Below are positions 30,327 through 40,350 of a stretch of DNA of 64,000 bases, one piece after another; the first letter of the stretch is position 1, and the number at the start of each line of letters is the position of its first letter. Source of the stretch: Limnoglobus roseus (GTDB taxonomy: Bacteria; Planctomycetota; Planctomycetia; Gemmatales; Gemmataceae); contig NZ_CP042425.1 in assembly GCF_008254045.1 (NCBI RefSeq), positions 6,634,001 through 6,698,000 of the forward strand. The letters are read 5' to 3'. The translations under genes and the position numbers were made by a program. Under the pieces are notes generated by a model. That model ran no database searches. It was not told the origin of the DNA and saw nothing but the letters and a program-made list of their open reading frames with translations.

Positions 30327-31328
30327 ATGACACACCCGAAACTTCGCTGGGGCATCCTCGGCGATGCCGCCATTAACCAACGACTGCTGCCCGCGTTCAA
30401 GGCGTCTCAGACGGCCGATCTGCGAGCCATCGCGAGCCGGTCGATGGATAAGTCGAAGGCCGCCGCGACCCGGGACGGCATCCCCGTCGCGCACGGTAGC
30501 TACCTCGACCTGCTAAAAGACCCGAACGTCGACGCGGTCTACATCCCACTGCCCAACCACATGCACGACGAGTGGTCGCGGGCGGCGGCCGACCACGGCA
30601 AGCACATCCTCTGCGAGAAACCGCTGACGGTGAAGGCGGCGGAAGCCGAGAAGCTCGTCGCGTACTGCCGGTTGAAGGACGTGCGGTTGATGGACGGTTA
30701 CATGTGGCCGCACCACCCGCGGACGCACAAACTGCGGCAACTGCTCGACGCCGGCACCATCGGCAACGTGCGGAAGGTGAACGCCGCATTCTCGTTCAAC
30801 ATGGACGGCCTACCGACCTCGAACATTCGCCTGCAACCGGAAGCCGGCGGCGGCAGCCTGCTCGACGTGGGCTGCTACACGACCTACGCAATCCGCTGGT
30901 GGATGTCGGCCGAGCCGGTGAAGGTGTGGGCGACGGCGACCTACGTCAACGGCGTGGACGTGGCCATGAGCGGCGTGATGACCTTCGCCAACGGCCGCAC
31001 CGCGAACTTCGACTGCGGCTTCGTCCACCCGTTGCGGACCTGGGTCGAAATCGTTGGCACAATCGGGTGCATCCGCATCCCGAACATGTGGATTCCCGAC
31101 GACAAGGCGACGTTCGAAATCCTCCGCCAAGACGGGCTTTTCGGCACCGCGGTCGAGGTCGTTGAAACGCCCGGCCACGACCAAATGGTCCACATGCTCG
31201 ACGACTTCGCCGCCGCGGTGCGGGAGAAGCGGGAGCCGTACCCGAACCCCGACGAGGCGATCAGGACCGGCCGCGTGATGGACGCTCTCGCGAAGTCGGC
31301 CCGCGACGGCGTCGAAGTGGCGGTTTAA
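30327..31328 (+). CDS. Gfo/Idh/MocA-family oxidoreductase (333 aa)
   Basis: N-terminal Rossmann domain: KLRWGILGDAAINQRLLPAF (the usual GxGxxA is GDAAIN), VDAVYIPLPNHMH, and HILCEKPLTVKAAEAE with the conserved EKP. The C-terminal domain has WPHHPRTHKLRQLLD and a strand sheet (GGSLLDVGCYTTYAIRWW). These NAD(P)-dependent enzymes act on sugars, inositols or biliverdin; the substrate here is not evident. A TTCGCC-type leader precedes ATG at 30327; divergent to recN. Confidence 0.92.
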   Translation: MTHPKLRWGILGDAAINQRLLPAFKASQTADLRAIASRSMDKSKAAATRDGIPVAHGSYLDLLKDPNVDAVYIPLPNHMHDEWSRAAADHGKHILCEKPLTVKAAEAEKLVAYCRLKDVRLMDGYMWPHHPRTHKLRQLLDAGTIGNVRKVNAAFSFNMDGLPTSNIRLQPEAGGGSLLDVGCYTTYAIRWWMSAEPVKVWATATYVNGVDVAMSGVMTFANGRTANFDCGFVHPLRTWVEIVGTIGCIRIPNMWIPDDKATFEILRQDGLFGTAVEVVETPGHDQMVHMLDDFAAAVREKREPYPNPDEAIRTGRVMDALAKSARDGVEVAV

Positions 31329-31358
31329 TCGAACACCGGAACTCGTGGAGATCGACTC

Positions 31359-32237
31359 GTGTTTCTCGCACTCTCCCTCTTGGCCCTCACGCCGTCCGCC
31401 CTGCCGCCGTTCGAACTGAAAGACGACGACCGCGTGGTGTGGATCGGCAACACGCTCGTCGAGCGCGAACAGAAGTACGGCTTCTGGGAAACGGCCCTCC
31501 TGAGCAAGTTCGCCAAGCAAAACGTGACGGTCCGCAACCTCGGCTGGTCCGGCGACACCGTCTTCGGCGACGCGCGGGCCGGGTTCGACTCGCCGAAGCA
31601 GGGCTACGAACGACTGGTGAGTCTGGCCCTGGAATCGAAGCCGACCGTGATCTTCGTCAGCTACGGCACGAACGAGTCGTTCGAAGGCCCAGCCGGCGTG
31701 GCGAAGTTCCAGAAGGGGCTGGAGAAGTTGCTCGACGCACTCGCGCCGAGCAAGGCCCGCGTCGTGCTGTTCTCGCCCCTGCCGTTCGAGAAGGCAAAAA
31801 GCCTGCCCGACCCGACCGAGCGGAATAAAGTCCTCCAGCTCTACGCCCAGGCTGTTCGTGAGGTCGCCGATTCGCGGGGCCATCGGTACGCGGACCTCTT
31901 CAACCTCGCCCTTGCTCACGAGACGACCGAAGCGGGTTCGCACTTCACCGACAACGGCATGCACCTCACCGAAGCCGGGTACGAGGCGACCATCCCGAAC
32001 TTCATGACCTCGCTGGGCCTGTCGTGGGCCGGTGAAGACCCGAAGAAGTTCGACGCGGCCCGTGCCACGATTCGGAGGAAGAACCAACTCTTCTTCTACC
32101 GCTGGCGGCCGCAGAACGAGACGTACCTCCTCGGCTTCCGCAAGCACGAACAGGGGAAGAACGCGAAAGAGATCGTTCAGTTCGATCCCCTCGTCGATCA
32201 TGCCGAACAAGAACTGCGGGCGATTCTGACGAAGTGA
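31359..32237 (+). CDS. SGNH/GDSL-like hydrolase with altered block I (292 aa)
   Basis: GTG at 31359 starts a short hydrophobic signal-like segment (FLALSLLALTPSALPPFE). Block I, usually GDS, reads VWIGNTLVEREQ, with GNT in place of GDS. Block II is NLGWSGDTVFG, block III SYGTNESFEG, and block V SHFTDNGMHLTEAGY, supplying Asp and His. The missing Ser nucleophile suggests loss of classic esterase activity or a Thr nucleophile. This family is regularly placed beside PVC-type heme proteins in planctomycetes, as here (next gene 40 bases downstream). Secreted. Confidence 0.8.
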   Translation: MFLALSLLALTPSALPPFELKDDDRVVWIGNTLVEREQKYGFWETALLSKFAKQNVTVRNLGWSGDTVFGDARAGFDSPKQGYERLVSLALESKPTVIFVSYGTNESFEGPAGVAKFQKGLEKLLDALAPSKARVVLFSPLPFEKAKSLPDPTERNKVLQLYAQAVREVADSRGHRYADLFNLALAHETTEAGSHFTDNGMHLTEAGYEATIPNFMTSLGLSWAGEDPKKFDAARATIRRKNQLFFYRWRPQNETYLLGFRKHEQGKNAKEIVQFDPLVDHAEQELRAILTK

Positions 32238-32276
32238 CCGCACCCACCCCACACACCTTCAACACCCCCGACGCCG

Positions 32277-35200
32277 ATGCGCATACTCTCCTCGTTTTCG
32301 CTCCTTCTCCTGTTGCCGGCGGTCGGGTTGGCCCAGGCCAACGCCATCGTCCCCGACCCGGACCCGGAGATCGAGCGGAAGTCGTTCATCGTCGCCCCCG
32401 GATTCGAAGTCAGCCTCTTCGCCGCCGACCCTCTGCTGGCGAAGCCGTTGCAGATTAACTTCGACCCGGCCGGCCGGTTGTGGGTGTCGTCCAGCGAGGT
32501 CTACCCGCAGATCAAGCCGGGCGACAAGGCGAACGACAAAATCCTGATCCTCGAAGACACCGACGGCGACGGTAAGGCCGACAAGACGACGATCTTCGCC
32601 GACGGGTTGCTCATCCCGACCGGCGTCGAACCCGGCGACGGCGGCGCGTACGTCGCGAACAGCACGGAACTCGTCCACCTGTCGGCCAGCAAGCCGGGGC
32701 AGAAGGCCGACCGCACGCGAGTGCTGCTCTCGGGGTTCGGCACCGAGGACACGCACCACATCGTCCACACCTTCCGGTGGGGGCCGGACCAGTCGCTCTA
32801 CTTCAACCAGTCGATTTACATTCACAGCCACCTCGAAACGCCGCACGGCGTCAAACGGCTCAACGGCGGTGGTGTCTGGCGGTTTCGCCCCGAGACGACC
32901 GAACTCGAAGTCTTCGTCCGCGGGTTCGTCAACACTTGGGGTCACCACTTCGACAAGTACGGGCAGTCGTTCATGACCGACGGGGCGTACGGCGAGGGCG
33001 TGAACCACGGCGTCCCCGGCGCGTACTACGTCACCGCCGTCGGCGCGACCCGCCTCTTGAACGGCATGAACCCCGGCAGCCCGAAGCACTGCGGTCTCGA
33101 AGTGCTGAGCGGTCGCCACCTGCCCGACGACTGGCAGGGGAACGTCATCACCCACGACTTCCGCGGCCACCGCGTTTGTCGGTTCGTCCTCCGCGACGCG
33201 GCATCGAGCTACGAGTCTCGCGAGATGACGGAGGTCATCAAGACGAACCACCCCGCCTTCCGCCCGATCGACGTGAAGATGGGGCCGGACGGCGCAATCT
33301 ACGTCGCCGACTGGTACAACCCAATCATCCAGCACGGCGAAGTCGACTTCCGCGACCCGCGCCGCGACCACACGCACGGCCGCATCTGGCGCATCACCGC
33401 GAAGGATCGGCCACTGGTGGCGAAGCCGAAACTCGTGGACGCGAGCGTGGCGGAGTTGCTGGAGCAGCTCAAAGCACCCGAAGGCTGGACCCGCGAGAAG
33501 GCGAAGCGTGTGCTGAAGGAGCGCGGCAAGGACGCGGTACTGCCCGAGTTGGCGAAGTGGGTCGCGGCGTTGCCGCCGGACGCGGAACACGCCCGCCTGG
33601 AAGCCGCGTGGGTGCGGCAGTCGTTCGCCGACGTGGACATGGACACGCTCTCCCCCTTGCTGGCCGCGAAGGAACCGCACGTGCGGGCGGCGGCCGTGCG
33701 GATGCTCTCCGACTCGTTCATGGGCCTGAACAAGCCCGGCGAGTGGACGAAAGCGTTGCAAGACGAACACCCACAAGTGCGGATGGAAGCCGTCCGTGCC
33801 GTAGCCGCGTGGAAGACGCCGGAGGCACTTGAATTGGCCCTCGGCGTGTTGAAACTGCCGATGGACCCGGTTCTCGACTACGCACTCTGGTTGACCGTCC
33901 GCGACCTGGAACCGTACTGGCTGACTGCCTTCAAGGACGGCACGCTATCCCTCGGGGGCGACGCCCGAGCCATCGCCTTCGCCCTAAACGCGGTCGGTAC
34001 AAAAGATGTCGCGCAGCCACTTCTGAAGCTGGCGAAGGACGCGAACATCCCCGCAGAGCGTCGGAAGGCCCTCTGGTTGATGCTCGCGAAGGTCGGCGGG
34101 CCGAACGAAGTGGGCGACATCCTGGGCAACGGTTTTACCGGCGCTGACGGCCCCACGAAGTTGGAACTGCTGCAAAACCTGGAGGCGAACGTCCGCCGTC
34201 CGTCGTTCGGCAAGGCTCCCGCGCTCGACACAAAGACACTGACGGAACTCTCCCAAGAAAACGACACCCCCCAAGCCCAAGCGGCCCTCCGCCTGTTGGG
34301 CCTGCTGAAGCAAGACGCGGCGCGGGCGACGCTGGAACAGCAAGCCGTCGCGGACAAGCGGCCGGCGGCCGATCGCGCGGCCGCCCTGGAAGGGCTGGTT
34401 CACCTGGGCGGGCCGAAGTCGCGGCAGTTCTTCGACCTCCAAGCCGCGAAGGAGCAACCGATTCTCACGCGGCGGTTGGCGGTCCAAGCCTTGACGATGC
34501 TCGACCTGACCGCGGCGGCGGCAACGGCGGGCGATGTCCTGTCGGCTTCCGACGCGAAGGACGACCTCGGCGGCTTCTTCGACTCGTTCCTCCTCCGCAA
34601 GGGCGGCCCGGCGGCACTCGCGAAGGGTCTGACGGGCAAGACGATCCCGGCCGACGTGGCGAAGGTCGGGCTTCGCGCGATTCGGTCGTCGTCGCAGAAC
34701 GTGCCCGACTTGGTTGCAGCGCTCACGAAAGCCGGCAACCTCGCGGCGGCGAAGAAGGAGCCGACGGCCGACGAGGTGAAAGCGTACGTCGCCGACGTGC
34801 TGAAGACGGGCGACGCGACCCGCGGCGAAGCCGTCTTCCGGCGGAAGGAAATGCAGTGCCTCGCCTGCCACGGCATCGCTGGCGTCGGCGGGCAGGTCGG
34901 CCCCGACATGACCAGCATCGGGGCGAGTGCGCAGCCGGATTACCTCGTCGAATCGCTGTTGATCCCGAACAAGGCGATCAAGGAAGGCTATCACGCCATC
35001 GAAGTGAACACCCTGTCCGGCAAGGTCGTCTCCGGCATCAAGCTCCGCGAGACGAAGACGGAACTCGCCCTCCGCAACGCCGAGGACAAGGAAGTGAGTA
35101 TTTCGACCGACGACATCGACACGAAGAAGCAAACCCGCTCGCTGATGCCCGACGGCCTCGTCGATACGCTGACGCGGCAAGAACTCGTGGACCTCGTCCG

Positions 35201-35696
35201 CTTCCTCTCCGAGTTGGGCAAAGTCGGCCCGTACGCCCCGAACCCGGCTCGCCTCGTGAGGCGGTGGCAGTACCTCGACCCGACCGGCCCCGCAACCAAC
35301 GTCTTCCGGCGGGAGCGGGTTACGGCCGCGGTCGAGAAGCCGTCGCAATTCACCTGGGTCTCGGCGTACACCCGCGTCAGCGGCGACCTGCCGACGGCCG
35401 ACGTGCCGAGTTTTGTCGTCTGGAACGGTTCGGACCCGCTCACCGTCGTGCGATTCGAACTGAAAGCTTCTGTCGAAGGAGCCGCCGCCTTGAAGTGGAA
35501 TTCTGTTGAAGGGCTTTCGGTCTATGTGGGTGAGAAGTCGGTCGAGGCGAAGCCGGAAACGGCAATCGACGTGAAAACCGGCACGACCGTTATCACCGTT
35601 GTCGTCGACCGATCGAAACGAAAGTCGGAGCTGCGGTGTGAACTCGTGGACGTACCCAACTCACCGGCCCGAGTTGCGGTCGTGGGCGGCAAATAA
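32277..35696 (+). CDS. PVC-type protein: beta-propeller, HEAT repeats and CxxCH heme site (1139 aa)
   Basis: Sec signal peptide (about 1-19, LLLLLPAVGLAQA). Residues ~35-370 form a GDH/NHL-like propeller (DPAGRLWVSSSEVYPQI, DTDGDGKADKTT, GPDGAIYVADWYNP). Residues ~390-850 are HEAT-like repeats. A cytochrome-c-like module follows, GEAVFRRKEMQCLACHGIAG, with the CxxCH heme attachment near residue 861 and the distal MTSIGASAQPDYLVESLL region. The C-terminal ~130 residues are a beta domain. This is the planctomycete/verrucomicrobial PVC heme-protein family, periplasmic and probably oxidising carbohydrate. Terminator follows. Confidence 0.92.
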   Translation: MRILSSFSLLLLLPAVGLAQANAIVPDPDPEIERKSFIVAPGFEVSLFAADPLLAKPLQINFDPAGRLWVSSSEVYPQIKPGDKANDKILILEDTDGDGKADKTTIFADGLLIPTGVEPGDGGAYVANSTELVHLSASKPGQKADRTRVLLSGFGTEDTHHIVHTFRWGPDQSLYFNQSIYIHSHLETPHGVKRLNGGGVWRFRPETTELEVFVRGFVNTWGHHFDKYGQSFMTDGAYGEGVNHGVPGAYYVTAVGATRLLNGMNPGSPKHCGLEVLSGRHLPDDWQGNVITHDFRGHRVCRFVLRDAASSYESREMTEVIKTNHPAFRPIDVKMGPDGAIYVADWYNPIIQHGEVDFRDPRRDHTHGRIWRITAKDRPLVAKPKLVDASVAELLEQLKAPEGWTREKAKRVLKERGKDAVLPELAKWVAALPPDAEHARLEAAWVRQSFADVDMDTLSPLLAAKEPHVRAAAVRMLSDSFMGLNKPGEWTKALQDEHPQVRMEAVRAVAAWKTPEALELALGVLKLPMDPVLDYALWLTVRDLEPYWLTAFKDGTLSLGGDARAIAFALNAVGTKDVAQPLLKLAKDANIPAERRKALWLMLAKVGGPNEVGDILGNGFTGADGPTKLELLQNLEANVRRPSFGKAPALDTKTLTELSQENDTPQAQAALRLLGLLKQDAARATLEQQAVADKRPAADRAAALEGLVHLGGPKSRQFFDLQAAKEQPILTRRLAVQALTMLDLTAAAATAGDVLSASDAKDDLGGFFDSFLLRKGGPAALAKGLTGKTIPADVAKVGLRAIRSSSQNVPDLVAALTKAGNLAAAKKEPTADEVKAYVADVLKTGDATRGEAVFRRKEMQCLACHGIAGVGGQVGPDMTSIGASAQPDYLVESLLIPNKAIKEGYHAIEVNTLSGKVVSGIKLRETKTELALRNAEDKEVSISTDDIDTKKQTRSLMPDGLVDTLTRQELVDLVRFLSELGKVGPYAPNPARLVRRWQYLDPTGPATNVFRRERVTAAVEKPSQFTWVSAYTRVSGDLPTADVPSFVVWNGSDPLTVVRFELKASVEGAAALKWNSVEGLSVYVGEKSVEAKPETAIDVKTGTTVITVVVDRSKRKSELRCELVDVPNSPARVAVVGGK

Positions 35697-35716
35697 GTTC
35701 TCGCACCAGTCGTAAC

Positions 35717-35751
35717 AGGCCGCCCGGGAAAACCGGCGGCCTTTCTTTTTT
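35717..35751 (+). terminator. Rho-independent terminator after PVC gene
   Basis: AGGCCGCC (35717-35724) pairs with GGCGGCCT (35735-35742), followed by TTCTTTTTT. It lies 21 bases after the PVC stop codon and separates it from the ATPase gene. Confidence 0.85.
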
Positions 35752-35828
35752 CTTCCCCAGGTGGAATTCCGCAACTGTGTTCTATGCTTCCGCCGTCAGC
35801 GTAAAACTTCCATTCCCGTGGGTGGGTG

Positions 35829-37472
35829 ATGCGGTTCATTATCGCGAACGAATTCTACCAGCAGATGCTCCAGCAGCCGGACCACACGTTCGACTGTTAC
35901 GTGCGGCCGGGTGAGTACCTTCACCACATGTACATTGATGGCGTGAAGTACGCCGTCGCCCCGGCCGTGCTGGACTGCCTCGCACAAGCCGAGGCCCAGG
36001 GCGACAAGGAAGCGATCGAACACCTCCAACTGCACAAACTCCACTTCGAACAACTACTCGCGGACGCCGAACGGTACGGCAGTCTCGACGGGGTAACACT
36101 CCTCGGCGACCCGCCGCCGACGGATGAAGAGGCCGCCCCGGACACCGGGAACCGGTACTCGCCGCGGGTACCGACCAAGTGGGAAGACCTGGGGTTGGAG
36201 TCGGCGTTCCTGTTCGACATGGTGTTGCGGGTGATCTTCACCCGCGGCCAGATTGCCGGCACCGACATCGCGGACCTGCTGGCCGTCCCTTACCCCGTCC
36301 TCGGCCCGCTGTTGCAGGCGATGCGGAAGCAGACCCTCATCGACATCGTCGGCCAACGCCCCAACAGCGGCGACTCCGGGTTCATCTACGAAATCAAGCC
36401 GCCGAAGGGTTCGGCCGCGTTGCAGGAAGCCCTGGAAAAGACGAACTACGTCGGCCCGCTGCCAGTCCCATTTGCCGATTATGTGGAGGCGGTGCTGGCC
36501 CAGACGGTGAAGAAAATCACCGTGACTCGCCGCAGCATCCGCTCGGCCTTCCAGGATCTGATCATCTCGGACGAGGCCTTCAACGAGATCGGCCCGGCGA
36601 TTAACTCGGCCCAGTCGATCTTCTTCTTCGGCTACCCTGGCAACGGGAAGACAAGCATTGCCGAACGGATCACGCGACTGATGGGCGATTCGATCTTCGT
36701 GCCGCACACCGTCGAGGTCAGCGGGCAAATCGTCCGCGTCTACGACCCCATCATCCACACGGCCGTTACTGAGGTGGACGAAGACGCCGGGACGACGACG
36801 ATCTTGAAGAAGGCGTCCGAACACGACCGGCGGTTCATCAAAATCCGCCGGCCGACGATCGTCGTGGGCGGCGAACTCACGATGGCGATGCTCGACCTGA
36901 AGTACAACGCCACGGGCAAATACTACGAAGCGCCGCTGCAAATGAAGGCGAACGGCGGCATCTTTATGATCGACGACTTCGGCCGGCAGCAGGTGCGGGC
37001 GATGGACCTACTCAACCGCTGGATCGTGCCGTTGGAGAAGAAGTACGACTACCTCAACACCGTCTCCGGCAACAAGGTCGAGGTGCCGTTCGACGAAATC
37101 CTGATCTTCAGCACGAACCTCGACCCTACTCAGCTCGCGGACGAGGCGTTCCTCCGGCGGATCAAGTTCAAGATCGAGGTCCGCGACCCGAGCGAGGAGC
37201 AGTACCGCAAAATCTGGGAGTTGGTCTGCAAGGGCCGCCGCGTGGACTTCGACCCGAGCGGCGTGAACTACCTCATCGACAAATGGTACCGGCCGTCGAG
37301 CCGGCCCTTCCGGATGTGCCAGCCGCGGGACATTCTAGATCAGATGATCTCGATCGCGAAGTACAATATGGAGCGCGTGAACTTTAGCCCCGACCTGATC
37401 GACGCCGCCTGCTCGACGTACTTCATCAACGATCAGAAGCGGGACTTCGGTGCGAAGGTACGACTCGACTGA
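35829..37472 (+). CDS. AAA-type ATPase of unknown role (547 aa)
   Basis: The N-terminal ~250 residues include a helical region with FYQQMLQQPDHTFDC and a winged-helix-like part (VFTRGQIAGTDIADLLAV in broken form). Walker A GYPGNGKTS is near 268 and Walker B GGIFMIDDFGRQQ near 378, with sensor ILIFSTNLDP and the arginine-rich RRIKFKIEVRD. The C-terminus is helical. It resembles ATPases in planctomycetes and some other bacteria that lie near pilus or secretion genes, but no name is established. ATG at 35829 follows GGGTGG; overlaps queG start by TGATG. Confidence 0.75.
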   Translation: MRFIIANEFYQQMLQQPDHTFDCYVRPGEYLHHMYIDGVKYAVAPAVLDCLAQAEAQGDKEAIEHLQLHKLHFEQLLADAERYGSLDGVTLLGDPPPTDEEAAPDTGNRYSPRVPTKWEDLGLESAFLFDMVLRVIFTRGQIAGTDIADLLAVPYPVLGPLLQAMRKQTLIDIVGQRPNSGDSGFIYEIKPPKGSAALQEALEKTNYVGPLPVPFADYVEAVLAQTVKKITVTRRSIRSAFQDLIISDEAFNEIGPAINSAQSIFFFGYPGNGKTSIAERITRLMGDSIFVPHTVEVSGQIVRVYDPIIHTAVTEVDEDAGTTTILKKASEHDRRFIKIRRPTIVVGGELTMAMLDLKYNATGKYYEAPLQMKANGGIFMIDDFGRQQVRAMDLLNRWIVPLEKKYDYLNTVSGNKVEVPFDEILIFSTNLDPTQLADEAFLRRIKFKIEVRDPSEEQYRKIWELVCKGRRVDFDPSGVNYLIDKWYRPSSRPFRMCQPRDILDQMISIAKYNMERVNFSPDLIDAACSTYFINDQKRDFGAKVRLD

Positions 37473-38602
37473 TGAACCCCAACGAACTGAAACTGCAATT
37501 GAAAGCCGAGGCGAACCGCCTCGGCTTTTCGCTTTTCGGCGTCGCCACCGCGACCGACGCGGACGGCTTCGAACGATTCACCTCGTGGCTGGGCGAAGGG
37601 TATCACGGCGAGATGGACTACCTCGCGAAGCGGCGGGACGCCCGGCGGTCGCCAGCGTCGGTCCTTGCATCAGTTCGAAGCGTGGTGATGCTCGGGTTCG
37701 AGTACGGGCAAGCCGTTCAGGAGAGTTACAAGTCACTCGGCCGCGTCGCGGCGTACGCCCGAGGACCGGATTACCACGGCCTGATTTGGGAGAAACTCAA
37801 CGCCCTCGGGTCGTTCCTGCAAACCCAGGACGTCGCGGCTGAATTCCGGGGCGTAACTGACTCGGCTCCGTTGTTGGAGCGAGAGTTCGCCCGCCGGGCG
37901 GGACTCGGGTGGTTCGGCAAGAACACCATGCTCATCAACAAACACCGTGGGAGTTTCTTCTTCCTGGCGGGCTTTCTCACGAACCTCGACCTGCCCGCCG
38001 ACGAACCGTACCGCACCAATCATTGCGGAACTTGCACCGCCTGCCTCGACGCCTGCCCGACCGACGCCTTCGTGACAGCCGGGACCCTCGACGCACGGAA
38101 GTGCATCAGCTACCTGACCATCGAATCGAAGTCGGCATTCCCCCTCGAACTCCGACCGGCGGTCCGCAACTGGCTCTTCGGGTGCGATGTGTGCCAAGAG
38201 GTCTGCCCGTGGAACCGACACGCCGGGAAAACGCCGGTCCCCTTCCCCGCCGATGCGGAACTCGTGGCCCTCGATCCGCTCGAATTGTTGGCGATGTCGG
38301 AAGCGGAGTTTCGGACGCGGTTCAAGCCGACGCCGCTTTTCCGCCCGAAATGGTCGGGGCTGCGGCGAAACGCGGCCATCGTTCTGGGGAACGTCGGCGA
38401 CGAGAAAGCCCTTCCAATCCTGGCGTGCGCGCTGGCGGACGTGAACGAAGTCGTTCGAGAGGCGGCGACGTGGGCCATCGACCAGATTCGCGAGCGGCAA
38501 GGCACCGGCGCGCCACAACCGGCAGGACCGGATCGCCCAGTCGCGCAACCTGCCGTAAACTCAGTATCTTCTCATGCCGGGTCGGCTATTATAAATGGCT
38601 AG
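37472..38602 (+). CDS. queG: Epoxyqueuosine reductase QueG (376 aa)
   Basis: Catalyses the last step of queuosine synthesis in tRNA, reducing epoxyqueuosine with cobalamin and two 4Fe-4S clusters. Seen: the cobalamin domain LGFSLFGVATATDADGF, VAAYARGPDYH and GWFGKNTMLI; ferredoxin clusters NHCGTCTACLDACPTDAF (residues ~184-200) and GCDVCQEVCPWN (~236-247); C-terminal HEAT-like repeat RRNAAIVLGNVGDEKALPIL. The start overlaps the ATPase stop. The C-terminal ~30 residues are a non-conserved tail. It directly precedes the type II secretion genes but is functionally unrelated. Confidence 0.95.
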   Translation: MNPNELKLQLKAEANRLGFSLFGVATATDADGFERFTSWLGEGYHGEMDYLAKRRDARRSPASVLASVRSVVMLGFEYGQAVQESYKSLGRVAAYARGPDYHGLIWEKLNALGSFLQTQDVAAEFRGVTDSAPLLEREFARRAGLGWFGKNTMLINKHRGSFFFLAGFLTNLDLPADEPYRTNHCGTCTACLDACPTDAFVTAGTLDARKCISYLTIESKSAFPLELRPAVRNWLFGCDVCQEVCPWNRHAGKTPVPFPADAELVALDPLELLAMSEAEFRTRFKPTPLFRPKWSGLRRNAAIVLGNVGDEKALPILACALADVNEVVREAATWAIDQIRERQGTGAPQPAGPDRPVAQPAVNSVSSHAGSAIING

Positions 38603-38631
38603 AGTCCCTCGACCCACTCGCTTGACCGACT

Positions 38632-40335
38632 ATGCAACTTCTCGACTCGCTCATTTCGCGTGGCGTGCTTCCCGAAGGGGATCGCCTCCGGGCGGCCGAT
38701 GCCATCGCGTCGGCCCCGGACCTGGCTCCCCACGTCACGCTGATGGAAAAGGGCTTCGTCAAGGAAAATGACCTCATGCCCGTCCTCGCCGACGAGTTCG
38801 GCATGGAGTGGGTCGATCTCACGCAGACCAAGGTTGACGCGGAAGCCTTGAGCGGTGCGCCGCTCAAGTTACTGAACCGCAAGAATCTGATGCCGATCGC
38901 CCGGCACAACGGCACCCTGACCGTCGCAACCGCTGACCCGTACGACGTGTACTCCCTCGACGAGTTGCACACGCTGACCGGCCTGCACATCCACCCGGTC
39001 CTCGGTTCGCCCCGAGAAATCACCCGGCTCATCAAGACGAATTTCGGCATGGGTGGCGATACCGTCTCGGCCCTTGTAGAAGAGCGCAAGGACGACGTTG
39101 AGTTTCTCGAAGACTTCGAGACCGACGACAGCGAACTCGCCAAACAGGCCCAGCAGGCGTCCGTGGTCAAACTCGTGAACGAGTTCCTCGTGGAAGCCGC
39201 CAACGAGCGGGCGAGCGACATCCACCTCGAACACGAAGAGGGCGGCATTCGCGTCCGTTACCGTGTGGACGGTCTACTCCAAGAACAGAAGCTGCCGCCG
39301 GCCATCAATCAATTCGCGGCCGCGATCGTCAGTCGTTTGAAGATCATGGCCCGTCTAAACATCGCCGAGAAGCGTCTGCCCCAGGACGGCCGCATCAAAA
39401 TGCGGGTGCAGGGCCGCGAGGTGGACGTGCGGGTGTCGATCATCCCGATGATCCACGGCGAAGGCATGGTCATGCGGTTGCTCGACAAGAGCCGAATGGT
39501 CTTCAATCTCAAAAACATCGGATTCGCTTCGGACATCGATCGCCGTTTTCGGCAGTTGCTCGACCTGCCCCACGGCATTGTGATCGTGACGGGACCGACC
39601 GGGTCCGGGAAGTCCACCACGCTCTACAGCGCCCTCAACGAGGTCAAGAGCGAGACACTGAAAGTCATTACCGTCGAAGACCCGGTCGAATATCAACAGC
39701 CCGGCATCAGCCAGATTCAAACGCATGCCAAAATCGGCCTGACGTTCGCAGCCGCTCTGCGGTCGATCCTTCGGCACGACCCGGACGTGATCTTGATCGG
39801 GGAAATGCGGGACTTGGAAACCGCCCAGTCCGCGATTCAAGCCTCCCTGACCGGCCACTTAGTGTTCAGCACACTCCACACGAACGACGCTCCAAGTGCG
39901 TTCACGCGGATGACGGATATGGGCGTTGAACCGTTCCTCGTCTCGACGACGGTCGAGGGAATCATGGCCCAGCGATTGGTGCGGACGATCTGCCCGGATT
40001 GTAAAACCGAGTACGAACCTTCGGCGGAAGAAGTCCCAATCGACTTCCCGTGGAAGCCCTCGGAAGAAGTTCCCGTTCTGCGGGTCCACAAAGGTTTGGG
40101 GTGTCGGGCGTGCCGCCAGTCCGGGTATCGTGGGCGAACGGGCATTCACGAATTGTTGATCACAAACGATTTGATCCGCGACTTGATTTCGCAGCGGGTG
40201 ACGTCGGCCGTGATCCGAGCCGAGGGGATGAAAAACGGGATGCGCACCCTTCGTCAAGACGGTTGGATCAAAGCGCTTAACGGCAAGACAACCATCGACG
40301 AAGTCGGCCGAACGACGGCCGGTGATATCTCCTAA
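38632..40335 (+). CDS. gspE: Type II secretion ATPase GspE (567 aa)
   Basis: Hexameric cytoplasmic ATPase driving pseudopilus assembly. N-terminal N1/N2 domains (1-200) bind GspL. Walker A GPTGSGKST starts at residue 321, the Asp box is VIDTR-type LPQDGRIKM (~245), Walker B VILIGEMRDLET (~385), His box HLVFSTLHTNDAPSA (~415). A tetracysteine zinc motif (CPDCK ... CRACRQSG, ~455-500) is present. Length is close to the family. Starts 30 bases after queG; AT-rich TATTATAAAT just upstream may hold a promoter. gspF follows after 15 bases. Confidence 0.96.
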   Translation: MQLLDSLISRGVLPEGDRLRAADAIASAPDLAPHVTLMEKGFVKENDLMPVLADEFGMEWVDLTQTKVDAEALSGAPLKLLNRKNLMPIARHNGTLTVATADPYDVYSLDELHTLTGLHIHPVLGSPREITRLIKTNFGMGGDTVSALVEERKDDVEFLEDFETDDSELAKQAQQASVVKLVNEFLVEAANERASDIHLEHEEGGIRVRYRVDGLLQEQKLPPAINQFAAAIVSRLKIMARLNIAEKRLPQDGRIKMRVQGREVDVRVSIIPMIHGEGMVMRLLDKSRMVFNLKNIGFASDIDRRFRQLLDLPHGIVIVTGPTGSGKSTTLYSALNEVKSETLKVITVEDPVEYQQPGISQIQTHAKIGLTFAAALRSILRHDPDVILIGEMRDLETAQSAIQASLTGHLVFSTLHTNDAPSAFTRMTDMGVEPFLVSTTVEGIMAQRLVRTICPDCKTEYEPSAEEVPIDFPWKPSEEVPVLRVHKGLGCRACRQSGYRGRTGIHELLITNDLIRDLISQRVTSAVIRAEGMKNGMRTLRQDGWIKALNGKTTIDEVGRTTAGDIS

Positions 40336-40350
40336 CTTTCGAACGCACCC

